A stretch of 64,000 bases of DNA from Platanthera guangdongensis. Its lineage: Eukaryota > Streptophyta > Magnoliopsida > Asparagales > Orchidaceae. The stretch lies in NCBI GenBank assembly GCA_039583875.1, contig CM077166.1:84876564-84940563 (forward strand). Direction: 5' to 3'. Below are positions 34,216 through 45,595 of the stretch, piece by piece. The notes under the pieces were generated by a model, which saw nothing but the letters and a program-made list of their open reading frames with translations, did no database searches and was not told where the DNA came from. A program made the position numbers and the translations under genes. Each line of letters begins with the position of its first letter. Positions within the stretch are counted from its first letter, which is position 1.

Positions 34216-35225
34216 GAAGATTTTTAATCTTTCTGTGGATTCGCTGGTGGAAGAATTCCTTCTGATGTATATATCGGTGGGGAGTAGCGACTCACATGGT
34301 AGTTTGGAAGTGTTAGAGACTTCATGGATTTCACTGACGAGGCTACATCAAAGAGATGATCTTGATTTGATGCACCTTTATAATATAACTGCGAAAGCGG
34401 AATTGCCAGACTTTTCGATTGATAACGCGGGTACTTTGAAGTACCGCGACAATTTTTATGTCCCAAATGTTGAAGATATCTGAGTTAAATTATGCAATGA
34501 GATGCATGGTTCCAGTGTTGCCTACCACCCTGGTTCTACTAAGATGTATCGAGATCTGAATCTGATTTCCTGGTGGTATGAAATGAAGGACGATATAGTT
34601 AAGTTTGTATCAGAATGTTTTACTTGCAAGCGCGTGAAGGCCGATCATTGTTGGCCTGGGGGAAGTTAATTCCCTTAAAGATTCCAAATTGCAAGTGAGT
34701 GAGCATTTCGATGGATTTTATTACTTTATTGCCGAGATCTCCCCAAGGACACGATTTAGTTTGGGTTATTGTGGATAGAGTAACGAAGTGTGCTCGCTTT
34801 GTGCCATTTAAGATCGACTACTCCATGAAGAAAATAGCTAAATCATACTTGGATGAAGTCATCAGATTACAAGGAGTGCCTGTCAGTATTATATCTAATC
34901 GAGACTCCCGGTTTATGTCTCTCTTTTAGAAGAGTTTACAGGAAGGATTGGATACTGATCTGCGGTATTCCAACATTTATCATCCGCAGACTAATGGTCA
35001 AATAGAAAGATTTAATCGGATCGTTGAAGATATGATCAGATGTTTTGTTTTGGACCACAGAGGAGCGTGGGATGATCGTTTGATACTGATGGAATTCGAT
35101 TATAATAACAGTTATTAGGAAAGTCTGCAGATGGCCCCATTTGAGGTATTGTATGGGAGGCATTGCAGAACTCGCTTGTTTTGGGCCGAGGTAGTTGAGA
35201 GACCTTTGTTGGGTCCTTAAGCATT
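34216..35225 (+). pseudogene. pol: G1 integrase, zinc finger and core
   Basis: H2C2 finger at about 34495-34650 (NEMHGSSVAYHPGSTKMYRD, CFTCKRVKADH; the first His of the finger is Asn here). Core: MDFITLLPRSPQGHDLVWVI, the first Asp in VDRVTK, the second motif SNRDSRF where SDRD is usual (Asp to Asn), and the Glu in NGQIERFNR. Stops near 34480, 34928 and 35116 interrupt it. One catalytic Asp is therefore lost. Confidence 0.8.
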
Positions 35226-35232
35226 AAAAGAG

Positions 35233-35781
35233 ATGGATGTTTCAACAAAGAATATTGGAGAGAAGTTTCAAATAGCTCAAGAGCGATTTGAGAAGAATGC
35301 CAATCAGTGTAGATCCGATTTGGAGTTTGTTGTAGGGGATATGGTGTTTCTTAAAGTTTCCCCGATGTCTAGAGTTAAAAGGTTTGGTAAGAACCATAAG
35401 TTGAACCCTAGGTATGTGGGACCTCTTAAAATTGTTGAGCGGATTGGTGTGTCAGCTTATAGGATGGATTTACCCGCATGTTTTCCTGGTGTGAATGATG
35501 TTTTTCACGTGAGCCAATTGCAGAAGTATGTGCTAAGCGTTTTCCAAGTTATTGATTCTATGCCCCAGTTGGAGCCTAACCTTTCATATGTGGAAGTGCC
35601 TGTTCGTATTTTGGATGCTCAAGATCGGGAATTGCGAAGGAAGACAATACCGATGGTTAAGGTTTTGTGGAGGAACCAAGATGTGGAAAGCGTGACTTGG
35701 GAGTGGGAGTCAGCTATGATGGAGGCTCATCCTCATTTTTTCTCCAGATATTTTGGTAATTGTCTTCTTTGTAGCCTATGA
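35233..35781 (+). pseudogene. pol: G1 integrase carboxy-terminal domain
   Basis: 182-codon open frame: KFQIAQERFEKNANQCRSDL, FVVGDMVFLKVSPMSRVKRF, NPRYVGPLKIVERIGVSAYR (GPF/Y motif), NDVFHVSQLQKYV and TIPMVKVLWRNQDVESVTWE. It ends after EAHPHFF. This is the common carboxy end of chromoviral-type pol; no chromodomain follows before the purine tract. Confidence 0.8.
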
Positions 35782-35844
35782 TTGCTTTTATTCTGATTGG
35801 GATTTGATCCTGTTTATGTTAAGTTTCAGGACAAAACTTTTTTT

Positions 35845-35855
35845 AGGAGGGGTGG
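35845..35855 (+). other. G1 polypurine tract
   Basis: AGGAGGGGTGG, one base before the 3' LTR start TGTAACGCTAC. Confidence 0.7.
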
Positions 35856-35856
35856 C

Positions 35857-36513
35857 TGTAACGCTACTTATTTTTCGGTATTTATTTTTTATTATTATAG
35901 TGGCGTAATCTTTACTTCAGGGTGTTATGTAAACATATGTTTGTCTTGTACCAAGGTTAGAGCATGGTTTTGTTCTTTGAGTTTTCAGTGTGGCTGGGTT
36001 TAGCATGTTTGCAAGATTCCCTTGCGAGCTGGGTCTGTTCTGGTGACTCGGTGAAGCCTTTTTGAGAATGCTTGTGTTTTGGCTTCGGGAGGTATTTTCC
36101 ATAGTTTGGTTTGTCGATTTGCGTTTTGACATCGTCGTTGGATTTGTAGCGTCGGTATTTAGCTATGGGGCGAATTTCGTAGAAATTCGGCTTGTTTTGG
36201 ATTTCAGATTAATTTGGGAATTATTAATATTGTATTGTAAATAAATTAATTATTATTATAATATTTACATATATATACGTGCAATAACTGAACTCTAGTG
36301 CTACTATTCACCTTCTACCCAACCCGACTGCGACATATTTCGTGAAACAAGGAGTTCGGCAGACGTGCGGAGCTTTCGGCCGGTGAAATCGGGTATTTGG
36401 GTGGTCGGTTTTGACGTTTGTGTATAGATTTGGAAAGCTCTTGGCAAGGGCTTCGCGATCGTGGTAAGATCTTCCCATTTCCCCTATTTTTGTGAGTTTG
36501 GGTTTGAGGTTTT
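35857..36513 (+). repeat. G1 3' LTR, first part
   Basis: Starts TGTAACGCTACTTATTT and runs to the C2 insertion. The last five bases GTTTT (36509-36513) are repeated at 62403-62407 after C2. Confidence 0.8.
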
Positions 36514-37051
36514 TGTTGGGTACATTGGAATATGTGTACCAGATTTGAAGAAGCCTCACCCTACTCAATGATATACATCAAGGTGTATTAGATGTGCTTT
36601 GAGTTTATTTGTGCAGGTTAAGTAATTGCAGGAAATGAAGAAAAGTTTCTAAGTCCATGTGTCGACACCTAGAGGTGAAATGTCGACACTTATGAATGCT
36701 TGTGTCGACACTTAGAGAAGTTGTGTCAATAATTGGAGTAATTGTGTCGACACCAGGAAAGGCAGAATCGACACCAGAAGAAAAGTGTCGACACATACAG
36801 GTAGTGTCGACACACTATGAAGAATTGTCAACATAATCTGTGTCGACACTTAGAGGCAGTGTCGACACCCAGAGAAACTTTGTCGACATCAAAAGTGTCG
36901 ACACCAGGAGGCTGTGTCGACACTCAGCAAACTTCAACAAAGTTAAAGTACATGTGTCGACAGTAAGGAGATGTGTCGACACTCAGCAAGTTTCAACACA
37001 TGAAGGCATGTGTCGACACAAAGAAGATGTGTCGACACTCAACAAGCATCA
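36514..37051 (+). repeat. C2 5' LTR, first part
   Basis: From TGTTGGGTACATTGGAATATG to the C3 insertion point (duplicated CATCA at 37047-37051). Bases 36657-37040 are an array of GTGTCGACAC words. It aligns with 60534-61090. Confidence 0.88.
36657..37041. repeat. GTGTCGACAC palindrome array, C2 5' LTR
   Basis: The 10-bp perfect palindrome GTGTCGACAC (SalI core) and one-base variants recur about every 15-30 bp, often followed by TTAG, CAGG or TCAGCAA. The array resumes after C3 at 49190-49450. Short open frames rich in CRH and VDT arise from it and are not genes. Confidence 0.9.
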
Positions 37052-38588
37052 TGAAAGGGGAAACTAGATCTGATATACTCTAGAGGGGGGTGAATAGAGT
37101 ATGTGGTGCTTTTTAAAACACAAAGAAAAACTTTTGCAAAGCTTTACAACAATTATTGTAATGAGTGTAAGCAGGGAAGCAGAAATAAAACTAATCACAA
37201 ACTAAGCTATGCAGAAACTAAGCACAAGAAAATCTAGGCCAGAAACAGAAAGAAAACATGCAAAACCAGATGACACAAGGAATTATAGTGGTTCCCCAAC
37301 TTGGGTACATCCACTCTTCTACCACCCTAGGTAGGAATCCACTGCAGGATGAGTTGATCAGGTGTCCTGGGCACCAATGAGCTTTTGATAAGGTGCTCAA
37401 AAACCAAAACAGATTTTTTGATCAGGTGTCTTGCCACCAATGAGCTTTTGACAAGGTGCTCAAAAACCAGATTCAAACTTTTGAAGGGAGTTTGAAAAAC
37501 CCTTTACAGAGTGGGGGTGAGAGAGTGATGGCAGTCTTATCTTTTCTCAAACAACTGAGAAGACTAAGTGGATGGATTTCAAAGCTCCCCCTGAGTCCTT
37601 GATCTTCAGGAAGATGAGCTTTGCTGAGGATGATAGGCCTTCAAAGATAGATCTCCAGCAAAAGATGATTTCAGTAAGCTGAAATGTTGAGTGTCTGGAG
37701 TCTTGAAATGATGTTGGCCTTGAACACTTGGAGAGCTGAAGAGATCTGAAGATTTGTTTGAAAGCTTGATCTCTTTGATGAGTGTTCTTCAGAATTCTTG
37801 TTGACAGAATATTTTCAAAAGGGGTCTCTGTATATTGAGTTGTGTGTCCTCTCCTTGTCAATCTTTGTATTTCTTCTTTATTTCATTCAAAAACATTCTC
37901 TTTTATTCTCTGTGTCTGAATAGGATATTACTCTGTCAAAGATAGCCGTTGGTCTGCATTGATTACAGCCTTAATTGCATAATTTGTTATAAAGGAAAGT
38001 CCACTGATTTGTTCCTTGAAAAATCCCTTGAAACTTGCTCCAGAAGTAAATGAAAACGGCTGGCAGATCTTCTGAATTAAATGCAGAATAACTTCTATCT
38101 GATTTGAATTTGAATTCTGAAAGATAACTGAAATCGTCGAACTGAGCTCTGCTATCGTCGAGCTGAGCTCAGCGACCTGGAAAATGCAAGCAGCAAAGAA
38201 ATCGTCGATCTGAGCTCAAAGATCGTCGAACTGAGCTCAGAGATAAGGATCCAGTGCAGAGTCAAAATCGTCGACCTGAGCTCACCGATCGTCGAATGGA
38301 GTTCGACGATATTGCAAAGTTGAGCTCAGCGATCGTCGAATGGAGCTCGACGATCTGCAGAAGTTGAGCTAGACGATCGTCGACCGGAGTTCGACGAAAC
38401 GTCGTGCTGAGCTCGACGATTTGACTTAGTTCCCAGAAAAACTTTGGTCTTCAAGGCAGCTTCCAAACCTAGACTCCTGATCCCTTAGACTCAATTCTAA
38501 TTGACCTATTAAGCTATACAGAAGGTCAAACACAGATTCCTAGAGACATAGTGATCCTGACCCAAATTAGTAATAGGGTGTTCCAACA
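37052..38588 (-). repeat. C3 3' LTR (1537 bp)
   Basis: The minus strand runs from TGTTGGAACACC (38588) to CCCCTTTCA (37052). Bases 38135-38420 are an array of GATCGTCGA...GAGCTCGACGAT hairpin words. The TATA sequence seen in the 5' LTR (48084) reads CCCTTTACAGAG here (about 37502), so the box is mutated in this copy. Confidence 0.92.
38135..38425. repeat. GATCGTCGA / TCGACGAT array, C3 3' LTR
   Basis: Recurring units of the form ATCGTCGA-x-CTGAGCTC-xx-CGAT, each an imperfect palindrome able to form a short hairpin, spaced about 25-50 bp. Same array at 48715-49000 in the other LTR. Confidence 0.88.
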
Positions 38589-38602
38589 ATCTCCCCCTAT
38601 TT
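38589..38602 (-). other. C3 polypurine tract
   Basis: The minus strand reads AAATAGGGGGAGAT directly followed by the LTR start TGTTGGA. The same tract with one base fewer occurs in C2, supporting common lineage. Confidence 0.85.
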
Positions 38603-38765
38603 GGGTTAGGAAAACTATTTACAGACTTTGGAAAATCAAACAACATCATACAATCAGAAAAACACAAAAACAATAGCAGCTAGACATTACAGAACCATCA
38701 CAGAGATATATATATATGACATCCAGATATCAGTCAGAAAAACCAAGAATTGTCACCTTACAGAG

Positions 38766-41700
38766 TTAGTTTTTCTCTTTGCCTTTTACCATCTTGATTT
38801 CTCTGTTAGGATCTAAAGCTTGTTGTTTGGATCTGGTATCATCAGCTGCACCCAAATAAATTTGCTTTGATGTCCTGGAAACCACTGCAGCTGGATGCAA
38901 CTCCATGTACCTGTCTGCATCAAAAAACTTACTGGAGGCATATCTTTCTAGTTCTTTCTGTCTTTGTTCTGACATTGTAGATATATTGGTGGTGTCCAGG
39001 CCTTGCTCTTTGGCTTTCTTGATCTGGTCTAAAGCAGCCAACTCTTTCATTCTAGCAGTCCAAGCAACAGGATTCCTCTCAGGGTCCTCAAATGGAACAG
39101 GTGGCTCATACCTGTTGGAAGAAGTATCTTGAGGAGTCCTGGCAGTCACAATTTCTCTGAGCTTATAGGGGAATGGACCTGAAGTTGTATCAGAAGGAAC
39201 ATGTCCTCCCCTGGAATAAGGATGCTGCCTGGAATGCCCTTTGGAGTAAACCTGAGTCTCTCTTTGATTTCCCCTATATCCTCCCCTTCTAGAGTAAGAT
39301 CCCCTAGACTGGCTTTCCCTTTGATATGTTCTAGCATGAGGTTGGTAGGGAGCCTGGCTTCTAGCTGGGCCTGATCTTGCAGAGCTACCACCTGCACCTG
39401 CATCAGGTGGAGGTGGTGGAGGAGGATGAGGGTGCTTGAACTGGGAGGAGTCCTTATCAAACTTTCTTTTCTTCTTCATAGCCTTTAGCTGATTCTTAGA
39501 GAACTGCATCCAATGCTCAGTAATTGGACAGTTGTGCAGAATATAGTAAGGAACATCATTATCATCTCTAACTTTGGCAGGAGGAACCCTCTTCAATGCC
39601 TTACTTCTTGCCTTCCTTTTCCTTGCAATGGTGGCAGAGGAATCATCAGAAGCAGTGTTGTAATCCTCAGATTCAGAACTCTGTGCATCATATAAGGCAT
39701 CAATCCTTTTCATCAAATTTTCTTTCAGTTGCATTACAGCAGATGGGGCAGAAGCAGAAGCAGAAGCAGAAGGTATAGCAGCAGATACAGGAACAGATTC
39801 AGCAGATACAGTACTAGTTACTTCAGGGATTTTGGCAGCAGCAGGTTCAGAAAAAACAAAAATATCTACAGCAGGCTCAAAAACAACAGCCTCTGTCATC
39901 AGAGAATCCGGGGAAATGAGCTCATCAGCAGCAGTTGGAACATTGTCTTCTTCAGCAGCAACAACAATTTCAGAAGTAGATACAGCCTTGTCTTCAGCAG
40001 CAGCAGCAGTAACATCATCAGAAGCAACAGTTACTGAATGAATAAAAGCAGAAATGATACTGGGGTCACAGCATGAGAAGGGCACCATAGCCTTGGACAG
40101 ATCTTCAGGGGGCTGGACAGCATTGGGCTCTGGGAGGTAGCTGAAGTGTGCAGTATCAAATGCAGAGAGCAAAGACCCTAGGTCAATTGCTAAGACTGCA
40201 GTAGGCACAGCAACTGGAGCAGAAGATACAAGCACAACAGCAGCAACAGCAGCAGGAGCAGAAGCAGAAGCAGCAGCAACAGCAGCATGAACGCTGGCTT
40301 CATAAGGCATCTCCCCCTGCCTGGATGCAGATACCTCTGTATCAAGGCACACTGCTGGTGGGGCTGCATGAGGAATGAGGGAGGAAAGCCTGGCAGACAG
40401 GGCTGCCACTGACTGTTGTAGAGGAGCTAAGGAGGCCTCCATGAGAAGAGAGAGCCTGGGGGCCAATAGCTCATACAACTTGTCAGCTAGGGCTGGCAGA
40501 TCTACATGCTCAATGGCAGGAGCAGAGGTAGAGGGTATTGGGATGGCTGAGGATGCTGGAGGTGGAGTGCTGGATGGTGAAGGGATAGAGTGCTGAGGTG
40601 TTGGAATTGTGGAGATGGAGGACAAGGGTAGAGATATGGATGGAGTGAATGATGGTTGGTCAAGGATGTGGTGGAGGAGATCTTGGAAAGATGTTGAGGA
40701 GGAGGGGAAGTCTGGAGGAGAAGAGGGGGAATCATCCATGTAGGATTCATCCAGAAGGGTGAAGGATGGTATGGATGGGGATGAGGTGACATCTGGTGGT
40801 GGATATGAAAATAATGGGTGGAAGTGGTCAACTGGAGGTGATGAAGTGGTTGCTGGGGATGGAATTGAGGTTGGAGATGGGCTGGAGATGGTAATGGGGG
40901 ATGAGGCTGGAATGGTGGATGGAGATGGAGGTAGGGTTGAACTTGGAGGAGGAGGAGAAGCAGCACTAGAAGCAGGCAGGTCTTCTGCAGGTGCAGAGAC
41001 CTGGGGGGAGTAACTCTGTGAGTCCTGGTGCCTGAAGGGGCAGCTGAAGAGGGCCTGCTGGGCTTGCTAATCTGCCTGTCCCATTTGCCAAAAAGGGCAC
41101 AGGTGAGTCTCTTGGAGGCATTGATGTGCACTCCAGAGGAGACCAGCAGAGTAGGGCACTTAGCCTGAAGGAAAACTCCAAGGATTCTTCCAAAGTTTAC
41201 AAAGCTTTTATTGATTTTCTTCTTTATCAGGTCAAAGAAGACCTCTCCCCAATTCAGATTTTTCTTATCTACCAGAGCTCCCATGAGGCAGAGCTGATGT
41301 CTGGAGATGGTGTCATGAGCAGAGTGTTTGGCCAACAGGACCTTGCCTACAACATCTGCCAGGAACCTGTATTCAACTGACAGGTTCCTCTTAAATAATT
41401 TGCTAGGGTTTCCCTTAGGATGACCCATCCTGGCAAGTATATCAGTAAACTCTTCTCCAGAAAGTTCAGCAGAGTCATCTCCATTTCTAAAACCAAAAAC
41501 TTCTGTTAAGACTGTTGGGGTCAGAGGTACCTGGGTGCCACCAATAGATCCAACTATGGTGTTGTTGTCAAGGTTGTGTGCAGTATATACCCATTCCTTT
41601 ATTTCATCTGAGGCAAGTTTGATTCTTGTGGTCATGAGGGCAGATAAATGCTGATCTTTGAATAAATTCAGGATGTCCTGGAAGACTTGATCAGTGGTGT

Positions 41701-41773
41701 TGAAGGAGTCCAAATCAATGTCAAACCCTGCATCAAACTTCATGGCGGTGAGGACAGCAACTGAGACGGCCAT
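38766..41773 (-). CDS. C3 ORF2: large extra ORF downstream of pol, one frame break
   Basis: Start ATG at 41773 (MAVSVAVLTAMKFD). Residues 1 to about 240 form a globular region (LTPTVLTEVFGFRNGDD, VEYRFLADVVGKVLLAKHSA, LNWGEVFFDLIKKKI, NFGRILGVFLQAKC) resembling the plant 'putative plant transposon protein' domain. The frame then passes into Pro/Ser-rich disordered sequence. At a CCCCCC run near 41010 the sensible reading shifts by one base and continues open to 38766, giving about 1000 residues: Ala/Ser/Val-rich, then HPHPPPPPPPDAG, an Arg/Gly-rich SRGSYSRRGGYRG stretch and a charged tail. The function is unknown; Sireviruses often carry an env-like ORF here, but I see no clear signal peptide or membrane helix. 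Confidence 0.7.
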
Positions 41774-42264
41774 GGTACCTGCAAAAACTTAACAAACAAA
41801 ACGACCAAGGTAGAACTGTTTGGAGGGAAGAAAATTTCTGCAGAGAAATTGAAAGCGCAAGAGAGAACGACGGCGAAAAATGAGTTTTATATTAGGGTTC
41901 GACGCAGAAATGGAAAGATCGTTGAACTCAGTTCGACGATCGAGGCTTCTAAAGGAATCTGAAGAGACTCCAACATCGTCGATCTCCGTTCGACGATCTG
42001 GAAAGGCGTCGAGCTCTGTTCGACGATCGTTCAGGGAACAAGATCGTCGAGCGCCGTTCGACGATCGTTGACCGCAGGAGACAGTTCATGCTGTCTGAGG
42101 GGCGCTGAACTCAGTTCGACGATTCTGGAAATCGTCGATCTCCGTTCGACGATCTTTGGGGAAATCGTCGAGCGCCGTTCAGAGATCAGAAAATTCTAGA
42201 CACTAAGGAAAATCAGAATTTTTGCCTAGTCTTGGTCAATTTTTAGCTTTCAAAATCTTGGGGA
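41774..42264 (-). promoter_or_regulatory. C3 pol-ORF2 spacer: palindrome array plus TATA box (candidate internal promoter)
   Basis: Between the pol stop and the ORF2 ATG. Bases 41925-42185 hold GATCGTCGA / TTCGACGAT words of the same family as the C3 LTR array. On the minus strand AATATAAAA (41885-41893) follows, about 112-120 bp upstream of the ORF2 ATG at 41773, with a short A/G-rich leader between. Array, TATA and leader occur in the order expected for a promoter of a separate ORF2 mRNA. No transcript evidence is available here. Confidence 0.55.
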
Positions 42265-43827
42265 TTATTTAAGACTTCCTCCATCTAACATTCCTAACTG
42301 ATTTAGGAAGAAAGTGTGTTTCTTTTCATCCAAAGGCTTGGTGAAAATATCTCCCCTTTGTAAATCAGTTGGGATATACTGCAGTTCAATTTTGTTCTTT
42401 TCAACATTGTCCCTTAAGAAATGATGTCTAATCTCTATGTGTTTTGTCCTACTATGGAGGACTGGATTTTGAGCTATGGAAATAGCACTTGTATTGTCAC
42501 AAAAGATTTTGGACTTCTCTAAGTTGTAACCATAGTCTAGGAGTTGATTTTGAATCCACAATATTTGTGAACAACAACTGCCTGCAGCCATATATTCAGC
42601 TTCAGCAGTTGAAGTTGACACAGATGTTTGTTTCTTACAAAACAAGGAGACAAGTCTATCACAAAGGAACTGACAAGTTCCACTGGTGCTTTTCCTGTCA
42701 ATTCTGCATCCAGCATAATCAGCATCAGAGAATCCAGTTAACTCAAATGCTGAATCTTTTGGATACCAGAGACCTAAATTTGGACAACTTTTAACATACT
42801 TAAGAATCCTCTTTACTAATGTGAGGTGTGACTCTCTAGGGCTAACTTGGAATCTAGCACATATACATGTAGCAAACATTATATCTGGTCTACTAGCTGT
42901 AAGATACAGTAAAGAGCCAATCATTGCTCTATATGTTGTCTGATCAACAGGTTTCCCATGTTCATCAGCATCTAATACAGCATTGGTAGGCATGGGTGTT
43001 TTCATACAAGATGCCTCAGACATGCCAAATTTCTTAACCAGCTCATTAGCATATTTGGTTTGAGAAATAAAGATGCCTTCAGCATGTTGTTTGACTTGCA
43101 ATCCTAGGAAGAAGGATAGCTCACCCATGCTACTCATCTCAAATTTAGAATGCATTAGGTTAGAAAACCTTCTGCACAATTTTGAGTCAGTAGAACCAAA
43201 GATGATATCGTCTACATAAATTTGTACTAGTAGGGTATGGGACTTATGGGTTCTAATAAAAAGAGTTTGGTCTACTCTACCCCTTATAAAACCATTTTCC
43301 AAGAGAAAGCATGCTAGGGTCTCATACCATGCTCTAGGAGCTTGCTTGAGACCATATAATGCTTTATGTAGTTTGAATACATAATCAGGGTAAGTTGGAG
43401 AGATAAAACCTGGAGGTTGTCTGACATAGACTTCCTCTTTGATGTCTCCATTTAAAAAGGCACTCTTGACATCCATCTGATAAACCTTGAAGCCTTTGTG
43501 AGCTGCATAAGCTAGAAAAATTCTGATGGCTTCCAATCTTGCAACAGGTGCAAAAGTCTGGTCGTAGTCAATTCCTTCTTCTTGAGAATATCCTTGGGCA
43601 ACTAGCCTTGCCTTGTTCCTTATTATTACTCCTTGATCATCCAGTTTGTTTCTGAATACCCATTTTGTTCCAACAATGGAATGATCCTTTGGCTTTGGCA
43701 CTAGTTCCCATACTTTGTTCCTCTCAAATTGATGCAACTCCTCTTGCATGGCAATGATCCAGTGTGGATCTTGCTCTGCATCTTGAATGGACTGAGGTTC
43801 AATTTGAGAAAGGAAGCAGGTGTGCAA
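42265..43827 (-). CDS. pol: C3 reverse transcriptase and RNase H
   Basis: 520-codon open frame, part of a copia polyprotein, beginning at about [20 protein letters not shown]. There is no ATG at the start, since it is entered by frameshift from the integrase linker. RT (RVT_2): [70 protein letters not shown] and active site [11 protein letters not shown]. RNase [56 protein letters not shown] and [11 protein letters not shown]. All catalytic residues appear present. It ends GMLDGGSLK before the spacer. Confidence 0.92.
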   Translation of the reverse strand: MHTCFLSQIEPQSIQDAEQDPHWIIAMQEELHQFERNKVWELVPKPKDHSIVGTKWVFRNKLDDQGVIIRNKARLVAQGYSQEEGIDYDQTFAPVARLEAIRIFLAYAAHKGFKVYQMDVKSAFLNGDIKEEVYVRQPPGFISPTYPDYVFKLHKALYGLKQAPRAWYETLACFLLENGFIRGRVDQTLFIRTHKSHTLLVQIYVDDIIFGSTDSKLCRRFSNLMHSKFEMSSMGELSFFLGLQVKQHAEGIFISQTKYANELVKKFGMSEASCMKTPMPTNAVLDADEHGKPVDQTTYRAMIGSLLYLTASRPDIMFATCICARFQVSPRESHLTLVKRILKYVKSCPNLGLWYPKDSAFELTGFSDADYAGCRIDRKSTSGTCQFLCDRLVSLFCKKQTSVSTSTAEAEYMAAGSCCSQILWIQNQLLDYGYNLEKSKIFCDNTSAISIAQNPVLHSRTKHIEIRHHFLRDNVEKNKIELQYIPTDLQRGDIFTKPLDEKKHTFFLNQLGMLDGGSLK

Positions 43828-43912
43828 CAGGTTTTGGTTGACCTGATTTTGGTTTGCACACCAGCTGAGAGTTCTCCAATTATTTGGGTAATTGGATGGT
43901 CTCTTGATGTTA
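43828..43912 (-). pseudogene. pol: C3 integrase-RT linker, two frameshifts
   Basis: The integrase frame stops at 43913, but the sensible reading continues in a second frame ([18 protein letters not shown], a motif usual between copia integrase and RT) and then a third frame leading into RT at 43827. Two small indels within about 100 bp explain this. Either recent damage or base-calling error is possible. Confidence 0.7.
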
Positions 43913-45427
43913 CTAAATCAACAGGGGTGTTGATTGTTCACCAACCTGTGTTGTTGTTTCCTCTTGTGGTACAACAACTGGCTCTTCAAGTTGGGCTTCA
44001 ATGTGTTGAGCATTCCCTTCATCTTCACTGCTTTCATTCTCTTGAGCAACCTGCAACTTGTTCATGTCTTCAACTAGAGAGTGTTCCTGCAAAGGTTCTA
44101 TGGTAGAAGAAATCTTCTCCTTGAAAGACATGTTAGTTTCATCAAAAGAAACATGAACAGATTCCTCAATTTTCAATGATGATTTATTATATACCCTATA
44201 GGCCTTGCTGATCATGGAGTATCCCAGAAACACTCCTTCATCAGCTTTGGCTTGAAATTTTGCTAAATATTTCTTATCATTATTGTGAATATAGCAAGTG
44301 CAGCCAAAAATTTTGAAATAGTCAACTTTAGGTTTCTTCCCTTTGAGCAATTCATAGGGAGTCTTTCCCTTCAGTTTATGTATCAGACTTCTGTTCAGTA
44401 CATAGTTGGAGGTGTTCACTGCCTCTGCCCAGAAGGATAGAGGTAGATGAGCATCTGACAACAATGTAGTGGCAGATTCAATATGGGTTCTATTTTTCCT
44501 TTCAGCTACCCCATTTTGTTGAGGAGTTCTAGGAGCTGAGAAAGTATGTCTGATCCCTTCACTCTGACAGAACTCTTGCATAAGAAGAGAATCAAACTCT
44601 GTCCCATGATCACTTCTGATCAGGGCAATGTGAGTATTGAACTCAATCTTTATACATTTGAGAAACTCTATTAGACACTTAAAGTTATCAGACTTCTTCC
44701 TTAGAAAGAACACCCAAGTGAATCTAGAGAAGTCATCTACAATCACTAAAGTGTAGGATTTCCCTCCTAGGCTTTGTACTGTGATGGGTCCAAATAGATC
44801 CATGTGTAACAGATACAATATCCTAGGTGAATCACTCTTATTAAGTGACTTGAAACTGTTTTTAGTTTGCTTGCCTAATTGACAAGCCTTGCAGAGTCCT
44901 TCCTTCTTGTAGGGGCCAGAAGGTAGTCCTCTAACAAGGTTGTCCTTGGATAGCCTAGCAATAGTTCTAAGGTTTAGGTGTCCTAGTCTCTTATGCCATA
45001 AAACATTTGGTCTACAGACTGAGTTAAATAAACAGATATCTATAGTAGTTGAAAGAAAATCTACTAGGTAGATGTTACCTTTCCTTTTACCTGTCAACAC
45101 AGTTGTGTTGTCCTCTGACTTGATTTTGCATAAGGTTTTGCTGAAGGTCACCTGGTAGCCTTCATCACATAGCTGACTGATGCTGATTAGGTTGTGCTTC
45201 AGTCCTTCCACATATGCTACCTTCTTGAAGGTTACAGAACCAATCTGGACTGCTCCATAACCTTTAGTTTGTCCAAAGTTGGAGTCACCAAAGATAACCT
45301 TGGGTCCAAGCTTGGCTCTAAAGGAATTGAGGTTGTCCTTGTTCCCTGTCATGTGCTTAGAGCACCCACTATCCAAATACCATTGCTGGTTAGATGTTGG
45401 ATAGGTCTTCACCTGCACATAAAACAA
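43913..45427 (-). CDS. pol: C3 protease and integrase
   Basis: 504-codon frame. Aspartic protease near the start ([14 protein letters not shown], catalytic DSG). Pre-integrase zinc region ([17 protein letters not shown] ... [11 protein letters not shown]). Integrase core with all three acids: [22 protein letters not shown] and [11 protein letters not shown]. Then [39 protein letters not shown] and [16 protein letters not shown], followed by an acidic linker. Lengths and order are standard for Ty1/copia. It is preceded by a frame break from the gag-linker part. Confidence 0.92.
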   Translation of the reverse strand: MFYVQVKTYPTSNQQWYLDSGCSKHMTGNKDNLNSFRAKLGPKVIFGDSNFGQTKGYGAVQIGSVTFKKVAYVEGLKHNLISISQLCDEGYQVTFSKTLCKIKSEDNTTVLTGKRKGNIYLVDFLSTTIDICLFNSVCRPNVLWHKRLGHLNLRTIARLSKDNLVRGLPSGPYKKEGLCKACQLGKQTKNSFKSLNKSDSPRILYLLHMDLFGPITVQSLGGKSYTLVIVDDFSRFTWVFFLRKKSDNFKCLIEFLKCIKIEFNTHIALIRSDHGTEFDSLLMQEFCQSEGIRHTFSAPRTPQQNGVAERKNRTHIESATTLLSDAHLPLSFWAEAVNTSNYVLNRSLIHKLKGKTPYELLKGKKPKVDYFKIFGCTCYIHNNDKKYLAKFQAKADEGVFLGYSMISKAYRVYNKSSLKIEESVHVSFDETNMSFKEKISSTIEPLQEHSLVEDMNKLQVAQENESSEDEGNAQHIEAQLEEPVVVPQEETTTQVGEQSTPLLI

Positions 45428-45595
45428 TTCACTTGTTTTTGACCCAGTTTACCTTGGGCCTAGGTTGATAACCTTTAAATTCAGAGATGAAAGATATCCC
45501 TGGCTGACTCTTATATCCTTCAGGATGATATCTCCTTGGAGGTAAAATCCATTCAGTATAAGGGTTGAAGGTTTGGGATGAAAAACCCTCAGGAT

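Noticed and set aside
36657..37041. CRISPR-like pattern of short repeats with spacers
   Set aside because: The repeat is a 10-bp palindrome at irregular spacing, spacers are themselves repetitive, it lies in a retrotransposon LTR of a plant genome, and there are no cas genes.
39146..41380. Plus-strand frames opposite C3 ORF2 (for example 39729-40041, 40759-41013, 41126-41380)
   Set aside because: Shadows of ORF2: low-complexity Ser/Ala codons read as Arg/Ser or Glu/Gly-rich sequence on the other strand.
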